DNA of 64,000 nt from Pectinatus haikarae (GTDB taxonomy: Bacteria; Bacillota; Negativicutes; Selenomonadales; Selenomonadaceae): the NCBI RefSeq assembly GCF_015732185.1, contig NZ_WIQM01000004.1, forward strand, positions 418,568 through 482,567, in the 5' to 3' direction. Under the pieces are notes generated by a model. The model had not been told where the DNA came from and did no database searches. It saw nothing but the letters and a program-made list of their open reading frames with translations. Shown in pieces: positions 25,714 through 35,699 of this stretch (positions within the stretch are counted from its first letter, which is position 1; every line of letters begins with the position of its first letter). A program made the position numbers and the translations under genes.

Positions 25714-26472
25714 ATGATTTATTTGCTGAAGTTCGGTGCCAGTTTTATACTGCCGCCGGGAATTTTTGTTATATTGCTGATATTACTGGCAAGAGGATGC
25801 TGGAAGACATATAAAAGAAGGACAGCAATAAAAATTTTTGTGATAGCTTTTTTACTGTACCTGACATCGACTGGATGGGTGGCGCAGAAAATGGTAAGTG
25901 CTTTGGAGAACGAATATAATCCGCCTGTTTATCCGACCGGTGATGCCATTATAATGCTGGGCGGCGGTGCGACTCTGGATACGCCTGATGTAAGCGGAGC
26001 GGGAGAGCTGCGCAGTATTCCCGCCAATCGCCTTCTCACTGCGGTAAGACTGCAGCACAGGCTGGGCGTGCCCATCCTTGTGTCAGGCGGGCAGGTATAT
26101 GAAGACAGTGGAAAGGAAGCTGTTATAGCAAAACGTCTTTTGATGGATTTGGGAGTTGCGGAAAATAAGATACTGGTTGAGGATAAGAGTCTGAATACTA
26201 AACAAAACGCGCAGTTTTCTGCTGAGATATTGCGTGAGCATGAACTTTATGAACCTATTTTGGTGACTTCAGCTTTTCATATGAAACGCGCCGTACTTAA
26301 TTTTGAGCAGGAGGATGTACATATAACACCTTATCCAGCTGATTACATGGAGAATAAAAATCAGGTGTTCCATTATAATAAACTGGCACCTTCAGCTGAT
26401 GCTCTGGCGGACACGGAAATGGCGCTGCAGGAGAATTTGCGGTTTTGGGTGACAAAATATCTGAAATACTGA
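25714..26472 (+). CDS. YdcF/SanA-like DUF218 membrane protein
   Basis: About 252 residues with two N-terminal membrane segments (LLKFGASFILPPGIFVILLI, and KIFVIAFLLYLTSTGW). A DUF218 Rossmann-like extracytoplasmic domain follows (DAIIMLGGG, RLLTAVRL, ILVSGGQVYEDSGKEA, VTSAFHMKRAVLNFEQ). The ATG at 25714 is preferred because GGGGGA lies eight bases upstream. DUF218 proteins are implicated in envelope or lipid-carrier metabolism, for example ElyC; the precise role is unknown. Confidence 0.87.
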   Translation: MIYLLKFGASFILPPGIFVILLILLARGCWKTYKRRTAIKIFVIAFLLYLTSTGWVAQKMVSALENEYNPPVYPTGDAIIMLGGGATLDTPDVSGAGELRSIPANRLLTAVRLQHRLGVPILVSGGQVYEDSGKEAVIAKRLLMDLGVAENKILVEDKSLNTKQNAQFSAEILREHELYEPILVTSAFHMKRAVLNFEQEDVHITPYPADYMENKNQVFHYNKLAPSADALADTEMALQENLRFWVTKYLKY

Positions 26473-26497
26473 GATCAGGAATAATCGGTGAATTTAA

Positions 26498-27841
26498 ATG
26501 ACAAAAGATTTGACTAAAGGCGGTCCGGCGGGATTGATATTTACTTTTGCGATACCTCTTGTTGCCGGCAATATTTTTCAGCAGCTGTATCTTTTGGTGG
26601 ATACGCTCATTGTGGGAAGGTTTTTGGGTGTAAGTGCATTGGCCGCGGTTGGCTGTGTGGGCGGACTAATGTTTTTGATGGTTGGATTTGTTCTCGGTTT
26701 TACAAATGGACTTGCTATTTATACGGGGCAGAGATTTGGCGCGGGCGATATGGAGGGAGTGCGCAAAAGTGCGGCTGCCTGTTTAGCGATAAGTGTCGGT
26801 ATGGCCGTTATTTTAACAGCTTTAGGCATTATAACGGCAAGACCAATGCTTATTTTTATGCAGACACCGCCGGAAGTTCTGGATATGGCCTATTCATTTA
26901 TCAGTATCATATACGGAGGAATAGCGGTAACTATAGTTTTCAACATGATGATGAATTTTATCAGAGCATTAGGCGACAGCAGAACACCCTTATATTTCCT
27001 TGTGTTCAGCACGATCGCCAATATATTGCTGGAGCTGATATTTATACCGGTGATGGGATGGGGTATAGCAGGCGCGGCAGCCGCGACAGTGATATGTCAA
27101 ATAATGTCAGCAGTGCTTTGTTTTTCATATATTGTGAAAAAAATGCCTTTACTCAGAGTGGGCAGAGATGACTGGCATTTATCCTGTCACTTTATTTGGC
27201 AGCATTTGCGGATCGGGCTGCCTATGGGATTTCAGGCTTCGATCATAGCGGTGGGAGCGATTATTCTGCAGATTTCTCTGAATGATTTGGGAGAGCTTGC
27301 GATAGCTGCCTATGCTGCCGCGCAAAAGATAGATATGATAGCGGTGATGCCGATGATGTCTTTTGGTATGGCTATGGCGGCATATACCGCGCAGAATCAT
27401 GGCGCGAAAAAATTTGACCGTATAGATAAGGGCGTAAATAAATGTATTCTTATGTCCGGTGGTTTCGCTCTTTTTATAGGCTTCATTTTGATCAATTTTG
27501 GACCGGCTATGCTGGAACAATTTGTCGGCAGCGAGGAGACACAGGTTATAGAATACGGTCATTTATACTTGATAGTAAATGGGATCAGTTATATAATTTT
27601 GTCGTTGCTTTTTATTTACCGGTTCACACTGCAGGGGCTGGGGCAAAGTGTTGTTCCAACGATTGCCGGGGTCATGGAATTATTGATGCGTGTCGTGGCT
27701 GCTGTTGCTTTGGTTAATACATGGGGCTATATAGGGGCATGTCTTGCCAATCCGCTGGCATGGATCGGTTCATGTCTGCCGCTTGCTGTTATGTATTATT
27801 ATACACGCCGCAGTCTGCGCAAGGCATACATGCTTGATTGA
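26498..27841 (+). CDS. MATE-family efflux transporter
   Basis: A 447-residue, 12-helix membrane protein with the MATE signature from the N-terminus (GPAGLIFTFAIPLVAGNIFQ, then LYLLVDTLIVGRFLGVSALA). A second half repeats the fold (LRIGLPMGFQASIIAVGAII). It resembles the DinF/NorM-like branch that exports cationic drugs or metabolites with Na+ or H+. It starts 25 bases after the DUF218 gene and may be transcribed with it. Confidence 0.92.
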   Translation: MTKDLTKGGPAGLIFTFAIPLVAGNIFQQLYLLVDTLIVGRFLGVSALAAVGCVGGLMFLMVGFVLGFTNGLAIYTGQRFGAGDMEGVRKSAAACLAISVGMAVILTALGIITARPMLIFMQTPPEVLDMAYSFISIIYGGIAVTIVFNMMMNFIRALGDSRTPLYFLVFSTIANILLELIFIPVMGWGIAGAAAATVICQIMSAVLCFSYIVKKMPLLRVGRDDWHLSCHFIWQHLRIGLPMGFQASIIAVGAIILQISLNDLGELAIAAYAAAQKIDMIAVMPMMSFGMAMAAYTAQNHGAKKFDRIDKGVNKCILMSGGFALFIGFILINFGPAMLEQFVGSEETQVIEYGHLYLIVNGISYIILSLLFIYRFTLQGLGQSVVPTIAGVMELLMRVVAAVALVNTWGYIGACLANPLAWIGSCLPLAVMYYYTRRSLRKAYMLD

Positions 27842-27868
27842 GATTTACTGTATGGACAGGAGGGATAA

Positions 27869-28039
27869 TTGAAAAAAGGTCTGTTTGGTGGTTTTTTTGT
27901 TTTTGGTAAACGTTTAATAAAAAGACAGGAAAAGTATTTCGGCCTCTTATTTTTAGAGGGGATTTTTGTGTTTGCAACGAAATATAATATATCGAATATT
28001 TGTCCTGCAATGAGTGTTCAGGAATTTGAGAAAGGATGA
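27869..28039 (+). CDS. Possible 56-residue hypothetical protein before the phosphomannomutase gene
   Basis: A TTG-start frame behind a strong AGGAGGG box ends six bases before the next ATG. The peptide (starts MKKGLFGGFFVFGKRLIKRQ) is basic and hydrophobic. A small CCTCT/AGAGG hairpin lies inside it, and homologues are not recalled, so it may be spurious. Confidence 0.25.
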   Translation: MKKGLFGGFFVFGKRLIKRQEKYFGLLFLEGIFVFATKYNISNICPAMSVQEFEKG

Positions 28040-28045
28040 TTAATT

Positions 28046-29398
28046 ATGGAATTAAAGCGCACAGCCTTCAAGGCTTATGATATCCGCGGGAAATATCCAG
28101 AGGAAGTGAATGAGGAATTAGCTTATCGTGTTGGGAGAGTATTTGCTGACACGCTGAAAAGCAAAAAAGTAGCGGTAGGTCATGACATCAGATTGTCAGG
28201 TCCGAAGATAAAAGACGCACTGGTGCGAGGACTGAATGAAATGGGCTGCGACGTGGTGGATATAGGTCAGTGCGGTACGGAAATGATTTATTTTACTACG
28301 TATTTTTTAAAACTGGACGGAGGCATAATGATAACGGCAAGCCATAATCCAAAGGATTACAATGGAATGAAGCTTGTGCGTGAAGGGGCTCGGCCTATAA
28401 GCTCCGATACCGGACTGAAGAAAATAGAGGACAGAGTCATAGCTGGTGAATTAGGAAGTATATCGGATCAAAAGGGCAGCATTGTAAAAAAGGATATAAT
28501 GGCAGATTACGTTGAACATATTATTGGTTATGCTGACAAAAAAGCACTCAAACCATTGAGGGTAGTGGTAAATGCAGGAAACGGTGCGGCAGGGCCTATA
28601 CTTGACGTGATGGAAAAATATTTGCCGTTTGAATTTATAAAAGTAAATAATGAACCGGACGGCAGCTTTCCGAATGGAGTACCGAATCCGATACTGCTGG
28701 AAAATCGCGAAACTACGGCTCAGGCGGTGCGTGAAAATAAAGCTGACCTGGGGGTTGCCTGGGACGGAGACTTTGACCGCTGTTTTATTTTCGATGAAAA
28801 AGGTGCGATGATAGAAGGCTATTATATAGTGGGGTTTTTGGCCAAAGCCTTCCTGCAGAGAGAAGCAGGAGCAAAAATAATTTATGATCCGCGGCTTATA
28901 TGGAATACTATTGAGATAGTGGAAGAAGCCGGCGGTATCCCTGTTATGTGCAAAAGCGGGCATGCCTTTATCAAGGATATGATGCGTAAGGAAAATGCCG
29001 TATACGGCGGTGAGATGTCAGCACATAATTATTTTCGAGAATTTACATTCTGTGACAGCGGTATGATCACATGGCTTTTGGTGGCGGAACTGATGTCAAA
29101 GGCAGAGCAGCCTCTTTCTCAAATGCTGGCCGAGCGGATGGAAAAATACCCGATAAGCGGCGAAATAAACAGTACGGTAAAAGATGCCGGAGCAGTTATG
29201 GAGAAAATTGAAAAAATCTATGGCAGTAAGGGAAAAATCGACAGGACCGACGGTTTTAGTGTTGCCTACGATAATTGGCGGTTTAACTTAAGGATTTCCA
29301 ATACCGAACCTGTCATCAGGCTGAATGTGGAGTCACGCGGCGATAAGAAACTGCTTTCAGAAAAAACAAAGGAACTTCTTTTGGTTATAAGAGGATAA
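28046..29398 (+). CDS. Phosphomannomutase/phosphoglucomutase
   Basis: A 450-residue alpha-D-phosphohexomutase. The catalytic phosphoserine loop is ITASHNPKDYNGMKLV (Ser near 99). The metal loop is DGDFDRCF and the sugar loop is GGEMSAHNYF. The C-terminal phosphate-binding loop is RISNTEPVIRLNVES. It interconverts hexose-6- and hexose-1-phosphates for nucleotide sugars. Linked galU, 37 bases downstream, would use glucose-1-phosphate, supporting a glucomutase role. Confidence 0.94.
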   Translation: MELKRTAFKAYDIRGKYPEEVNEELAYRVGRVFADTLKSKKVAVGHDIRLSGPKIKDALVRGLNEMGCDVVDIGQCGTEMIYFTTYFLKLDGGIMITASHNPKDYNGMKLVREGARPISSDTGLKKIEDRVIAGELGSISDQKGSIVKKDIMADYVEHIIGYADKKALKPLRVVVNAGNGAAGPILDVMEKYLPFEFIKVNNEPDGSFPNGVPNPILLENRETTAQAVRENKADLGVAWDGDFDRCFIFDEKGAMIEGYYIVGFLAKAFLQREAGAKIIYDPRLIWNTIEIVEEAGGIPVMCKSGHAFIKDMMRKENAVYGGEMSAHNYFREFTFCDSGMITWLLVAELMSKAEQPLSQMLAERMEKYPISGEINSTVKDAGAVMEKIEKIYGSKGKIDRTDGFSVAYDNWRFNLRISNTEPVIRLNVESRGDKKLLSEKTKELLLVIRG

Positions 29399-29435
29399 TA
29401 TACGGTACAAAATATTATATTGGTGGTAATAATCA

Positions 29436-30338
29436 ATGCAGAAAAAGATCAGAAAAGCTATTATTCCAGCGGCAGGATTAGGTACACGATTCCTGCCGGC
29501 AACGAAGGCCCAGCCGAAGGAAATGCTGCCGATAGTGGATAAACCGGCTATTCAGTTTATCATCGAAGAAGCTATCGCATCCGGGATAGAAGAAATTTTA
29601 GTCATAACAGGACGGAACAAGCGTTCTATTGAGGATCATTTTGATCGTTCACTGGAACTGGAATTGCAATTAAAAGCCAAGGGTAAATATGAAATGCTCA
29701 AGACCATCGAGGAAATATCGAGCATATCACTGCATTTCATACGACAGAAGGAAGCCCGCGGTTTGGGGCATGCAGTCTTGTGCGCCAAGCAGTTTGTCGG
29801 TGATGAACCCTTCGCTGTTCTGCTCGGCGATGATCTTGTAGATGCTGAAGTGCCATGTCTTGCCCAGCTTATAAAAGCTTATGATGATCTGGGCGGAAGC
29901 ATTCTGGGAGTGCAAAAGGTTCCGCATTCACAGGTGTGCAATTATGGGATAGTTGATCCAATACGTGTCAAGGATAATGTATGGCTGGCGAAGAATCTCG
30001 TTGAAAAGCCGATATTGGAAAAGGCTCCTTCTGATTTGGCCGTCTTGGGACGATATATACTGGTTCCGCAGATCTTTGATATTTTGGAACATACTACACC
30101 CGGCAGCGGTAATGAAATACAACTTACGGATGCGATATGCGAATTGAGCAGCAAACAAAAAGTATTTGCCCTGAATTTTTCAGGCAGACGCTACGATATC
30201 GGTGATAAAGAGGGATTTTTAGAAGCTACGGTGGAGTATGCTTTGAAAAGGCCTGAATTGCGTGACCGATTTATGGCATATATGCTCAGGACAATGGGAC
30301 CGCTTTTAAAGGCAGAAAAAGGTATATCAGAAGAATGA
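29436..30338 (+). CDS. galU: UTP--glucose-1-phosphate uridylyltransferase
   Basis: A 300-residue nucleotidyltransferase making UDP-glucose. The N-terminus IIPAAGLGTRFLPATKAQPKE is diagnostic. AVLLGDDLV (nucleotide and metal site) and VEKP motifs follow. It probably forms an operon with the phosphohexomutase and feeds envelope polysaccharide or glycolipid synthesis. Confidence 0.96.
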   Translation: MQKKIRKAIIPAAGLGTRFLPATKAQPKEMLPIVDKPAIQFIIEEAIASGIEEILVITGRNKRSIEDHFDRSLELELQLKAKGKYEMLKTIEEISSISLHFIRQKEARGLGHAVLCAKQFVGDEPFAVLLGDDLVDAEVPCLAQLIKAYDDLGGSILGVQKVPHSQVCNYGIVDPIRVKDNVWLAKNLVEKPILEKAPSDLAVLGRYILVPQIFDILEHTTPGSGNEIQLTDAICELSSKQKVFALNFSGRRYDIGDKEGFLEATVEYALKRPELRDRFMAYMLRTMGPLLKAEKGISEE

Positions 30339-30512
30339 TGGGTTGAAGGCAGATCGTGGTGATGGTTGCCGCAAGTGATTTTTGACGGAAAATATTCCGT
30401 TTAAAATAAATGGTGTATCAGTAAAACGCCGCCGGTTAAAAAATATTTTGTCCGTGCGCTTTAGGTTAGGCAGAGGGTATATCAGAATTTATTTATGAGA
30501 GGGGTTACGAAA

Positions 30513-31985
30513 ATGAGTTTGAAATTGGAATCCGGTTTTGAATTTGACTATGAAAATCTTCTGGGGGACGGATGCGTGACAAAAGAAGATGTGTCCGCAT
30601 TGCTGCCGGAATTAAAGAAAGCACATGAGGCTATGGATGTCATGCGCAGGACAGGTGTGATACGCGGCCATTTATCGAAGGACGGCACACCGGAAAAAGT
30701 ATTGTTTAGTCAGCTGCCGTATATTGAAAAAGGAAATTTAAATTCACCGGAATCAGTGGCCCGTCTTAAAAAATTCGGTGAATCAGCGAGAAATCGTGTG
30801 GATGCTGTAGTTTCGCTCGGCATAGGCGGTTCTTTTTTAGGCAATAAGGTATTGTTTGACGTACAGTGCGGCAGCTTTTGGAATTTGAAAACACGTGAAG
30901 AAAGAAAGGGGTATCCTAAGGTATTTTTCAGCGGCAACAATATTGATCCGCGCAGTACAAAGGATCTGATCGATTATATAAAATACGCAGCCGATATGTC
31001 GGTGCATCATGATAAAAAAAATTCGCGTAAGTATAAGGTTATGCTCATATGTATATCGAAATCCGGTGGTACATTGGATACCATGTCCAATTTCATGGTT
31101 ATTTACGATGCTTTAAAGAAAAATAAAAACGTTAAAGTTGAAGTTGTTGCTGTTACTGATCCCAATGAAGAAAAACCGACTTTGTTGAAAAAAATGGCGA
31201 TGGAAAATAAATGGGAAAGTTTTGCAGTTCCGGATGGAGTGGGGGGCCGTTTTACTATTTTCTGCGAAGTCGGGCTTGTGCTGGCAGCTGTTGTCGGTTT
31301 TGATATCGAAGCATTCCTCGAAGGCGCAAGAAATATGGACAAGGCCTGTCAAAATAACGATATATGGCAGAATCCGGCGATGTTGAATGCAGCATTAAAA
31401 TTCATTGCTGCTGAAAAATATGGACGGGATGAGGAAGTGATGATGCCTTACGGTGATTATCTTGAATCGGTTTCCATGTGGTATATACAGCTGCTGGCTG
31501 AGTCTTTGGGCAAGCAGTTCAATAAGGAAGGCAAAGAGGTATGCTATGGACGAACACCGATAGTGGCACTTGGTACAAGAGACATGCACTCTCAAACACA
31601 GCAGCATCAGGAAGGCAAGCTTAATAAAATTGTTCAGTTTATTCGTATAGAAAAATGGGCAAATGATCTAGCCGTGCCAAACGTATTCCCGACTGTGCAG
31701 AAACTTGCTGATATTTCCGGTGTTACAATGGGACAGGCACTGGAAGTAGCTCGTCAGTCCAATGCCGATGCACTTATATCTAATAATAGATTCAATGCAC
31801 TTTTTAGTCTGCCGAAATTAAATGCGTATTATTTGGGTGAACTGTTGTATATGCTGGCAATGTCAATTTCCTATGAAGGTGAATTGGCTGATGTAGATGC
31901 CTTTAACCAACCCGGCGTCGAAGCATATAAAAAGATTATGGGACCTAAGCTTCAGCAGGTAAAAGCCCAGCAAGCCGAAAAATAG
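30513..31985 (+). CDS. pgi: Glucose-6-phosphate isomerase
   Basis: About 490 residues. The SIS-type domain shows SLGIGGSFLGNKVLFD (residues about 102-117), ISKSGGTLDTM and the C-terminal region around QQHQEGKLNK. GRFTIFCEVGLV is also conserved. ATG 30513 is chosen because AGAGGGG sits eight bases upstream. It interconverts glucose-6-P and fructose-6-P. The 170-base gap after galU holds a small ACGGAA/TTCCGT hairpin and a weak promoter (TTGACG at 30382). Confidence 0.92.
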   Translation: MSLKLESGFEFDYENLLGDGCVTKEDVSALLPELKKAHEAMDVMRRTGVIRGHLSKDGTPEKVLFSQLPYIEKGNLNSPESVARLKKFGESARNRVDAVVSLGIGGSFLGNKVLFDVQCGSFWNLKTREERKGYPKVFFSGNNIDPRSTKDLIDYIKYAADMSVHHDKKNSRKYKVMLICISKSGGTLDTMSNFMVIYDALKKNKNVKVEVVAVTDPNEEKPTLLKKMAMENKWESFAVPDGVGGRFTIFCEVGLVLAAVVGFDIEAFLEGARNMDKACQNNDIWQNPAMLNAALKFIAAEKYGRDEEVMMPYGDYLESVSMWYIQLLAESLGKQFNKEGKEVCYGRTPIVALGTRDMHSQTQQHQEGKLNKIVQFIRIEKWANDLAVPNVFPTVQKLADISGVTMGQALEVARQSNADALISNNRFNALFSLPKLNAYYLGELLYMLAMSISYEGELADVDAFNQPGVEAYKKIMGPKLQQVKAQQAEK

Positions 31986-31997
31986 GAGTTGAAAATC

Positions 31998-32945
31998 ATG
32001 CATGTTCTGGTTATGATGTCATTGAAGGAAAGACACAGAAACTATCTGGAAGGCAAAGGGAAAAAATGCAGTTTTATTTATGCCCGCCAGCCTACTGACG
32101 GACAGTTGGCACAGGCCGATATTATTATAGGCAATCCGCCTGTAGACAGAATGAACAATGCAGCAGCTCTCAAATGGATTCAGCTGAACAGTGCCGGAGC
32201 ACAAAACTATTGTCGCAGCGGTGTGCTGCGAAAGGGCGTAATGCTGACCAATGCCACAGGTGCATATGGTTTGGCCATATCAGAGTATATGCTGGCTGTA
32301 TTGCTGGCAATGCAAAAGAAATTATATGTTTATCATGATAATCAAAAAAATCATTTGTGGCAGGATGAGGGAGAAGTAGCTTCCGTCGCCGGGTCATCAG
32401 TGCTTGTTTTGGGGCTCGGTGATATAGGCAGAAGTTTCGCTAAAAAAGTGAAAGCGTTAGGTGCTTTTGTTGTTGGCATCAAACGGCGGCCGTCAGTGAA
32501 ACCAGAATATGTTGATGAGTTGTTTACTATGAATGATCTGGATGAATGTCTGCAAAAAGCGGATATTGTGGTAAACAGCCTGCCCGGGACGGATGCCACA
32601 TATCATCTGCTCGGCAAGGAAAAATTTTCTTTGATGAAAAAAGGAACTTTTTTCATTAATATAGGCAGAGGCACTTCTGTAATAACAGATGATATGTGTG
32701 ATGCCGTTATGTGCGGACAACTGGCGGGGGCTGCCGTTGATGTGACAGATCCGGAACCGCTGCCAAGAGATCATATTATGTGGCAGATCAAAAATATTCA
32801 TATTACACCGCATACGGCAGGTCAGTATCATTTACCCGCTACTTTGGACAACATAGTAAAAATTGCCGGTGATAATCTGGAAAAATTTTTAAAAAATGAT
32901 AAATTAATGAATGAAGTTGATTTTTCAACAGGCTATAAAAAATGA
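31998..32945 (+). CDS. D-2-hydroxyacid dehydrogenase (NAD-dependent)
   Basis: About 315 residues of the D-isomer-specific 2-hydroxyacid dehydrogenase family. The Rossmann loop LVLGLGDIGRSFAKKVKALG is near residue 138. The catalytic Arg is near NSLPG, the Glu lies in DVTDPEPLP, and the His in HITPHTAGQYH. The ATG at 31998 lies nine bases after AGGAG. It starts 12 bases after pgi, suggesting co-transcription. The substrate is not predictable. A strong terminator follows. Confidence 0.9.
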   Translation: MHVLVMMSLKERHRNYLEGKGKKCSFIYARQPTDGQLAQADIIIGNPPVDRMNNAAALKWIQLNSAGAQNYCRSGVLRKGVMLTNATGAYGLAISEYMLAVLLAMQKKLYVYHDNQKNHLWQDEGEVASVAGSSVLVLGLGDIGRSFAKKVKALGAFVVGIKRRPSVKPEYVDELFTMNDLDECLQKADIVVNSLPGTDATYHLLGKEKFSLMKKGTFFINIGRGTSVITDDMCDAVMCGQLAGAAVDVTDPEPLPRDHIMWQIKNIHITPHTAGQYHLPATLDNIVKIAGDNLEKFLKNDKLMNEVDFSTGYKK

Positions 32946-32974
32946 ATTTCTAAAAATTATTACAGCAAAGACAC

Positions 32975-33016
32975 AATATACTAAAAGCGCGGATTTTTCC
33001 GCGCTTTTAGTATATT
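32975..33016. terminator. Bidirectional terminator with an 18-pair perfect stem
   Basis: AATATACTAAAAGCGCGG pairs with CCGCGCTTTTAGTATATT around a six-base loop, between convergent genes. Confidence 0.92.
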
Positions 33017-33121
33017 TGTCAATAAATAAATTAATAATAGATGAGCAGAAAACTAAATAAACAAAAAGAAATGCCGTAAAGTGATTTGTTCCCGCTGCAA
33101 TGTTATATAACGTCCAACATG

Positions 33122-33424
33122 TCATTTTTTCATTAATTCCAGAAATGACTGCAGAGCGCGTCTTTGCTCCGGTGTTAAAGTTTTTGCGACATTAATGAGA
33201 GATTCAATGTCAAGCGGAATTGCCACTGTTTCATCGGAAAAAAAATCGTGCAGACTGATACCCAACCCATTGCATATTTTTCGCAGCGAATCAACGGTCG
33301 GCTGCTTTTTTCCCAATTCGATCTGCCGGACAAATCCCTGTGACAGATCAGATGTAATGGCAAGCTTGTTGGTGCTGTACCCTTTTAATTTGCGTAATTC
33401 GGTAATTCGTTTAGCTACGTTCAT
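33122..33424 (-). CDS. XRE-family helix-turn-helix regulator
   Basis: A 100-residue protein with an N-terminal HTH (ITELRKLKGYSTNKLAITSD, then LSQGFVRQIELGKKQPTVDS) and a short C-terminal helical part (LINVAKTLTPEQRRALQSFL). This resembles small SinR-like regulators. Half-sites AATTCTATAG in the adjacent gap, one close to this start codon, suggest autoregulation and control of the divergent promoter. It may regulate the chemotaxis receptor gene to its right. Confidence 0.88.
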   Translation of the reverse strand: MNVAKRITELRKLKGYSTNKLAITSDLSQGFVRQIELGKKQPTVDSLRKICNGLGISLHDFFSDETVAIPLDIESLINVAKTLTPEQRRALQSFLELMKK

Positions 33425-33442
33425 TTTGAGCCACCCTAAAAT

Positions 33443-33536
33443 AATTCTATGGTAATAATTAATAATAATATAGCATATAATCCTGGAAAACTATTAATTC
33501 TATAGTATTGACAAAGTAAGTCTATAGAATTATAAT
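33443..33536. promoter_or_regulatory. Consensus promoter embedded in an AATTCTATAG inverted repeat
   Basis: TTGACA (33508-33513), 17 bases, TATAAT (33531-33536): a perfect sigma-70 type promoter. A ten-base inverted repeat AATTCTATAG (33496-33505) and CTATAGAATT (33522-33531) brackets the -35 and touches the -10. A third half-site AATTCTAT is at 33443. These look like operators for the adjacent HTH protein. The remaining gap to 33803 holds a leader of about 260 bases with no gene. Confidence 0.85.
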
Positions 33537-33803
33537 TGACCGTGTATGAGAGAAGATGATAGTCAGATAACTGAAAAATATGAGAATTTATTTCGCAATA
33601 GAATTGTTGTATAGTGAAGTCGATGATTTTAGGTGCGATGTACATATGCAGCTGAATAACGCTGTGGCAAGCTGAAAAATGCATATCTGCATTCATGCAG
33701 TAGTACGAGTATGATTTGTTTCAAGTTCTCTTATTAGGTTTATCTGATTATCTGTCTGTCAGGTAATAGCAAAGACTATTTAAATTTGAAGGATGTGCAT
33801 TGA

Positions 33804-35528
33804 ATGGCTTGGTTGGATAACTTGAAAGTTGTACAAAAATTGGCATTGTTGGTAATAGTTCTATTGGCAGCTGTTGTAGTTGTTGGCGGTACAGGCTACT
33901 ATTTTCTGGGCAAGGCTGATGATGCTCTTGAACAGATGTATAATGAAAAGATGAAGGCAACAAATTTACTTATTGATAATAGAAATCACTCCAGAGCTAT
34001 ACAGGCAGATACATTTAATCTTATGCTTGACAATAATAAACAGACGAGTGATCTGCTTATGAAAGACATAGATGAAAGAACAAAAATTTTCAGTGATAAT
34101 TTGGATAAAGTTGCCGATTTGAATTTGACAAGTGAACAAAAATCAAGAATTGATAAGGTAAGGGCAGATTTTGCGGAATATCATGCGGTGCGGAATAAAG
34201 TTTTAGATTTGGCTGTACAAAATAAGGATGCAGAAGCATATGCGCTGTATATACAGCAGGGAAAACCGTTGATGGAAAGATTCAGCAAGGAACTTACAGA
34301 TTCTTCTAATAAGATGAATGAAGATGCGGCTGCAATGAATGAAGACAGCAAAAAACAATTTGCTTTCGCCAGCAAATTGTTTTTTGCGATTGTCGCGGCT
34401 GCGGTTATTTTGGGAGTTTGGCTGGGGTGGCTTATTACGCGGCGCATTCAAAAAAGATTGAAGGACGTTGTGGAACATTTGGAAATAATAGCCAAAGGAG
34501 ATTTTTCCATAAACGTTTCAGCAGACAACCTGAATGATAGAAGTGAATTTGGCAATGTATCAAGAGCCGTAGCTGAAATGAATAAAAATATAAAAACACT
34601 GATCAGCCATCTTATGAATACGGCGCAGCAGCTGGCGGCCTCATCGGAAGAACTGACAGCAAGTGCTGAGCAATCGGCACAGGCTTCTAATCAGGTCGCC
34701 GGATCAGTAGCCGAAGTCGCCCACGGAGCAGAAAAGCAGTTGGATCTTGCCAATAATGCAACCGCTGTGGCAGAACAGATTTCAACTGCAATACAACAGG
34801 TGTCCTCAAATACAGAGGTAGTTTCATTATCTTCTGAAAAAACTGCGACAGCCGCAAATGGCGGTGAAGAGGCAATAAAGCAGGCAGTTGCTCAGATGAG
34901 CGTCATTGAACAGAAAACAAATGATACTTCCGGAGTGATCAGTGAATTAGAGGAAAAATCGAAACGTATAGGCAAAATAGTGGATGTGATTTCTGCTATC
35001 TCGGGACAGACAAATCTTTTGGCATTAAATGCGGCAATAGAGGCTGCCAGAGCCGGAGAGGCAGGTAAAGGATTTGCGGTAGTTGCAGAGGAAGTCAGAA
35101 AACTGGCTGAACAGTCGCAGGATGCGGCAAAACAGATAACAGAGCTTATAAATGAAGTGCAGTTAAAGACTGATAACGCAGTTAAGTTTATGGATGACGG
35201 TAAAAAAGAAGTCGAATCAGGTGCTAAAGTGGTATCGGCTGCCGGAAAAAGCTTTGAAGCAATCTTGCTGATGGTAAGGGAAATGACGGGGCAGATACAT
35301 GAAATATCAGCAGCAGTCCAGGAAATAACAGGCAGTGCCCATCATGTGGTGAATACTGTGCAGGGAATTAATGATGAAAGCCGGAAAACTTCCGAGCAGA
35401 CTCAGACTATTTCTGCGGCTACGGAGGAACAGTCGGCATCAGTGGAAGAAATTGCCTCATCAAGCCAGCATTTAGCAAAAATGGCTGATGATCTGCAAAA
35501 TTCGATTGGAGCATTTAAAGTTTCCTAA
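33804..35528 (+). CDS. Methyl-accepting chemotaxis protein
   Basis: A 574-residue transmembrane receptor. TM1 is at about 11-34. A four-helix-bundle type extracytoplasmic sensor spans about 35-188, with TM2 at about 189-212. A HAMP domain ([15 protein letters not shown] onward) and a long cytoplasmic coiled coil follow. The signalling tip [20 protein letters not shown] is near residues 401-420. No CheB/CheR-tethering pentapeptide is seen at the C-terminus (GAFKVS). The ligand is unknown. The TM1-to-HAMP pattern fits the 4HB_MCP class. A terminator follows. Confidence 0.95.
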   Translation: MAWLDNLKVVQKLALLVIVLLAAVVVVGGTGYYFLGKADDALEQMYNEKMKATNLLIDNRNHSRAIQADTFNLMLDNNKQTSDLLMKDIDERTKIFSDNLDKVADLNLTSEQKSRIDKVRADFAEYHAVRNKVLDLAVQNKDAEAYALYIQQGKPLMERFSKELTDSSNKMNEDAAAMNEDSKKQFAFASKLFFAIVAAAVILGVWLGWLITRRIQKRLKDVVEHLEIIAKGDFSINVSADNLNDRSEFGNVSRAVAEMNKNIKTLISHLMNTAQQLAASSEELTASAEQSAQASNQVAGSVAEVAHGAEKQLDLANNATAVAEQISTAIQQVSSNTEVVSLSSEKTATAANGGEEAIKQAVAQMSVIEQKTNDTSGVISELEEKSKRIGKIVDVISAISGQTNLLALNAAIEAARAGEAGKGFAVVAEEVRKLAEQSQDAAKQITELINEVQLKTDNAVKFMDDGKKEVESGAKVVSAAGKSFEAILLMVREMTGQIHEISAAVQEITGSAHHVVNTVQGINDESRKTSEQTQTISAATEEQSASVEEIASSSQHLAKMADDLQNSIGAFKVS

Positions 35529-35559
35529 AAGATTGTATATTTAATTCGCATATGTTTTA

Positions 35560-35598
35560 AGCATAAAATATCCTTTGGTGGTATTTTATGCTTTTTTT
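35560..35598 (+). terminator. Terminator of the chemotaxis receptor gene
   Basis: GCATAAAATA pairs with TATTTTATGC over an 11-base loop and is followed by TTTTTTT. Confidence 0.9.
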
Positions 35599-35601
35599 CT
35601 G

Positions 35602-35645
35602 TAAAAAAATAACCGGAATAAGATTTTACACCAGCTTATTCCGGT
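35602..35645 (-). terminator. Terminator of uvrA
   Basis: ACCGGAATAAG pairs with CTTATTCCGGT. On the minus strand a T-run (the complement of AAAAAAA) follows. Confidence 0.88.
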
Positions 35646-35699
35646 ATTTACCGCAAACTGTTCTGTCTGTGCTGTAAAAATTAGAAATCAGTAAGACAA

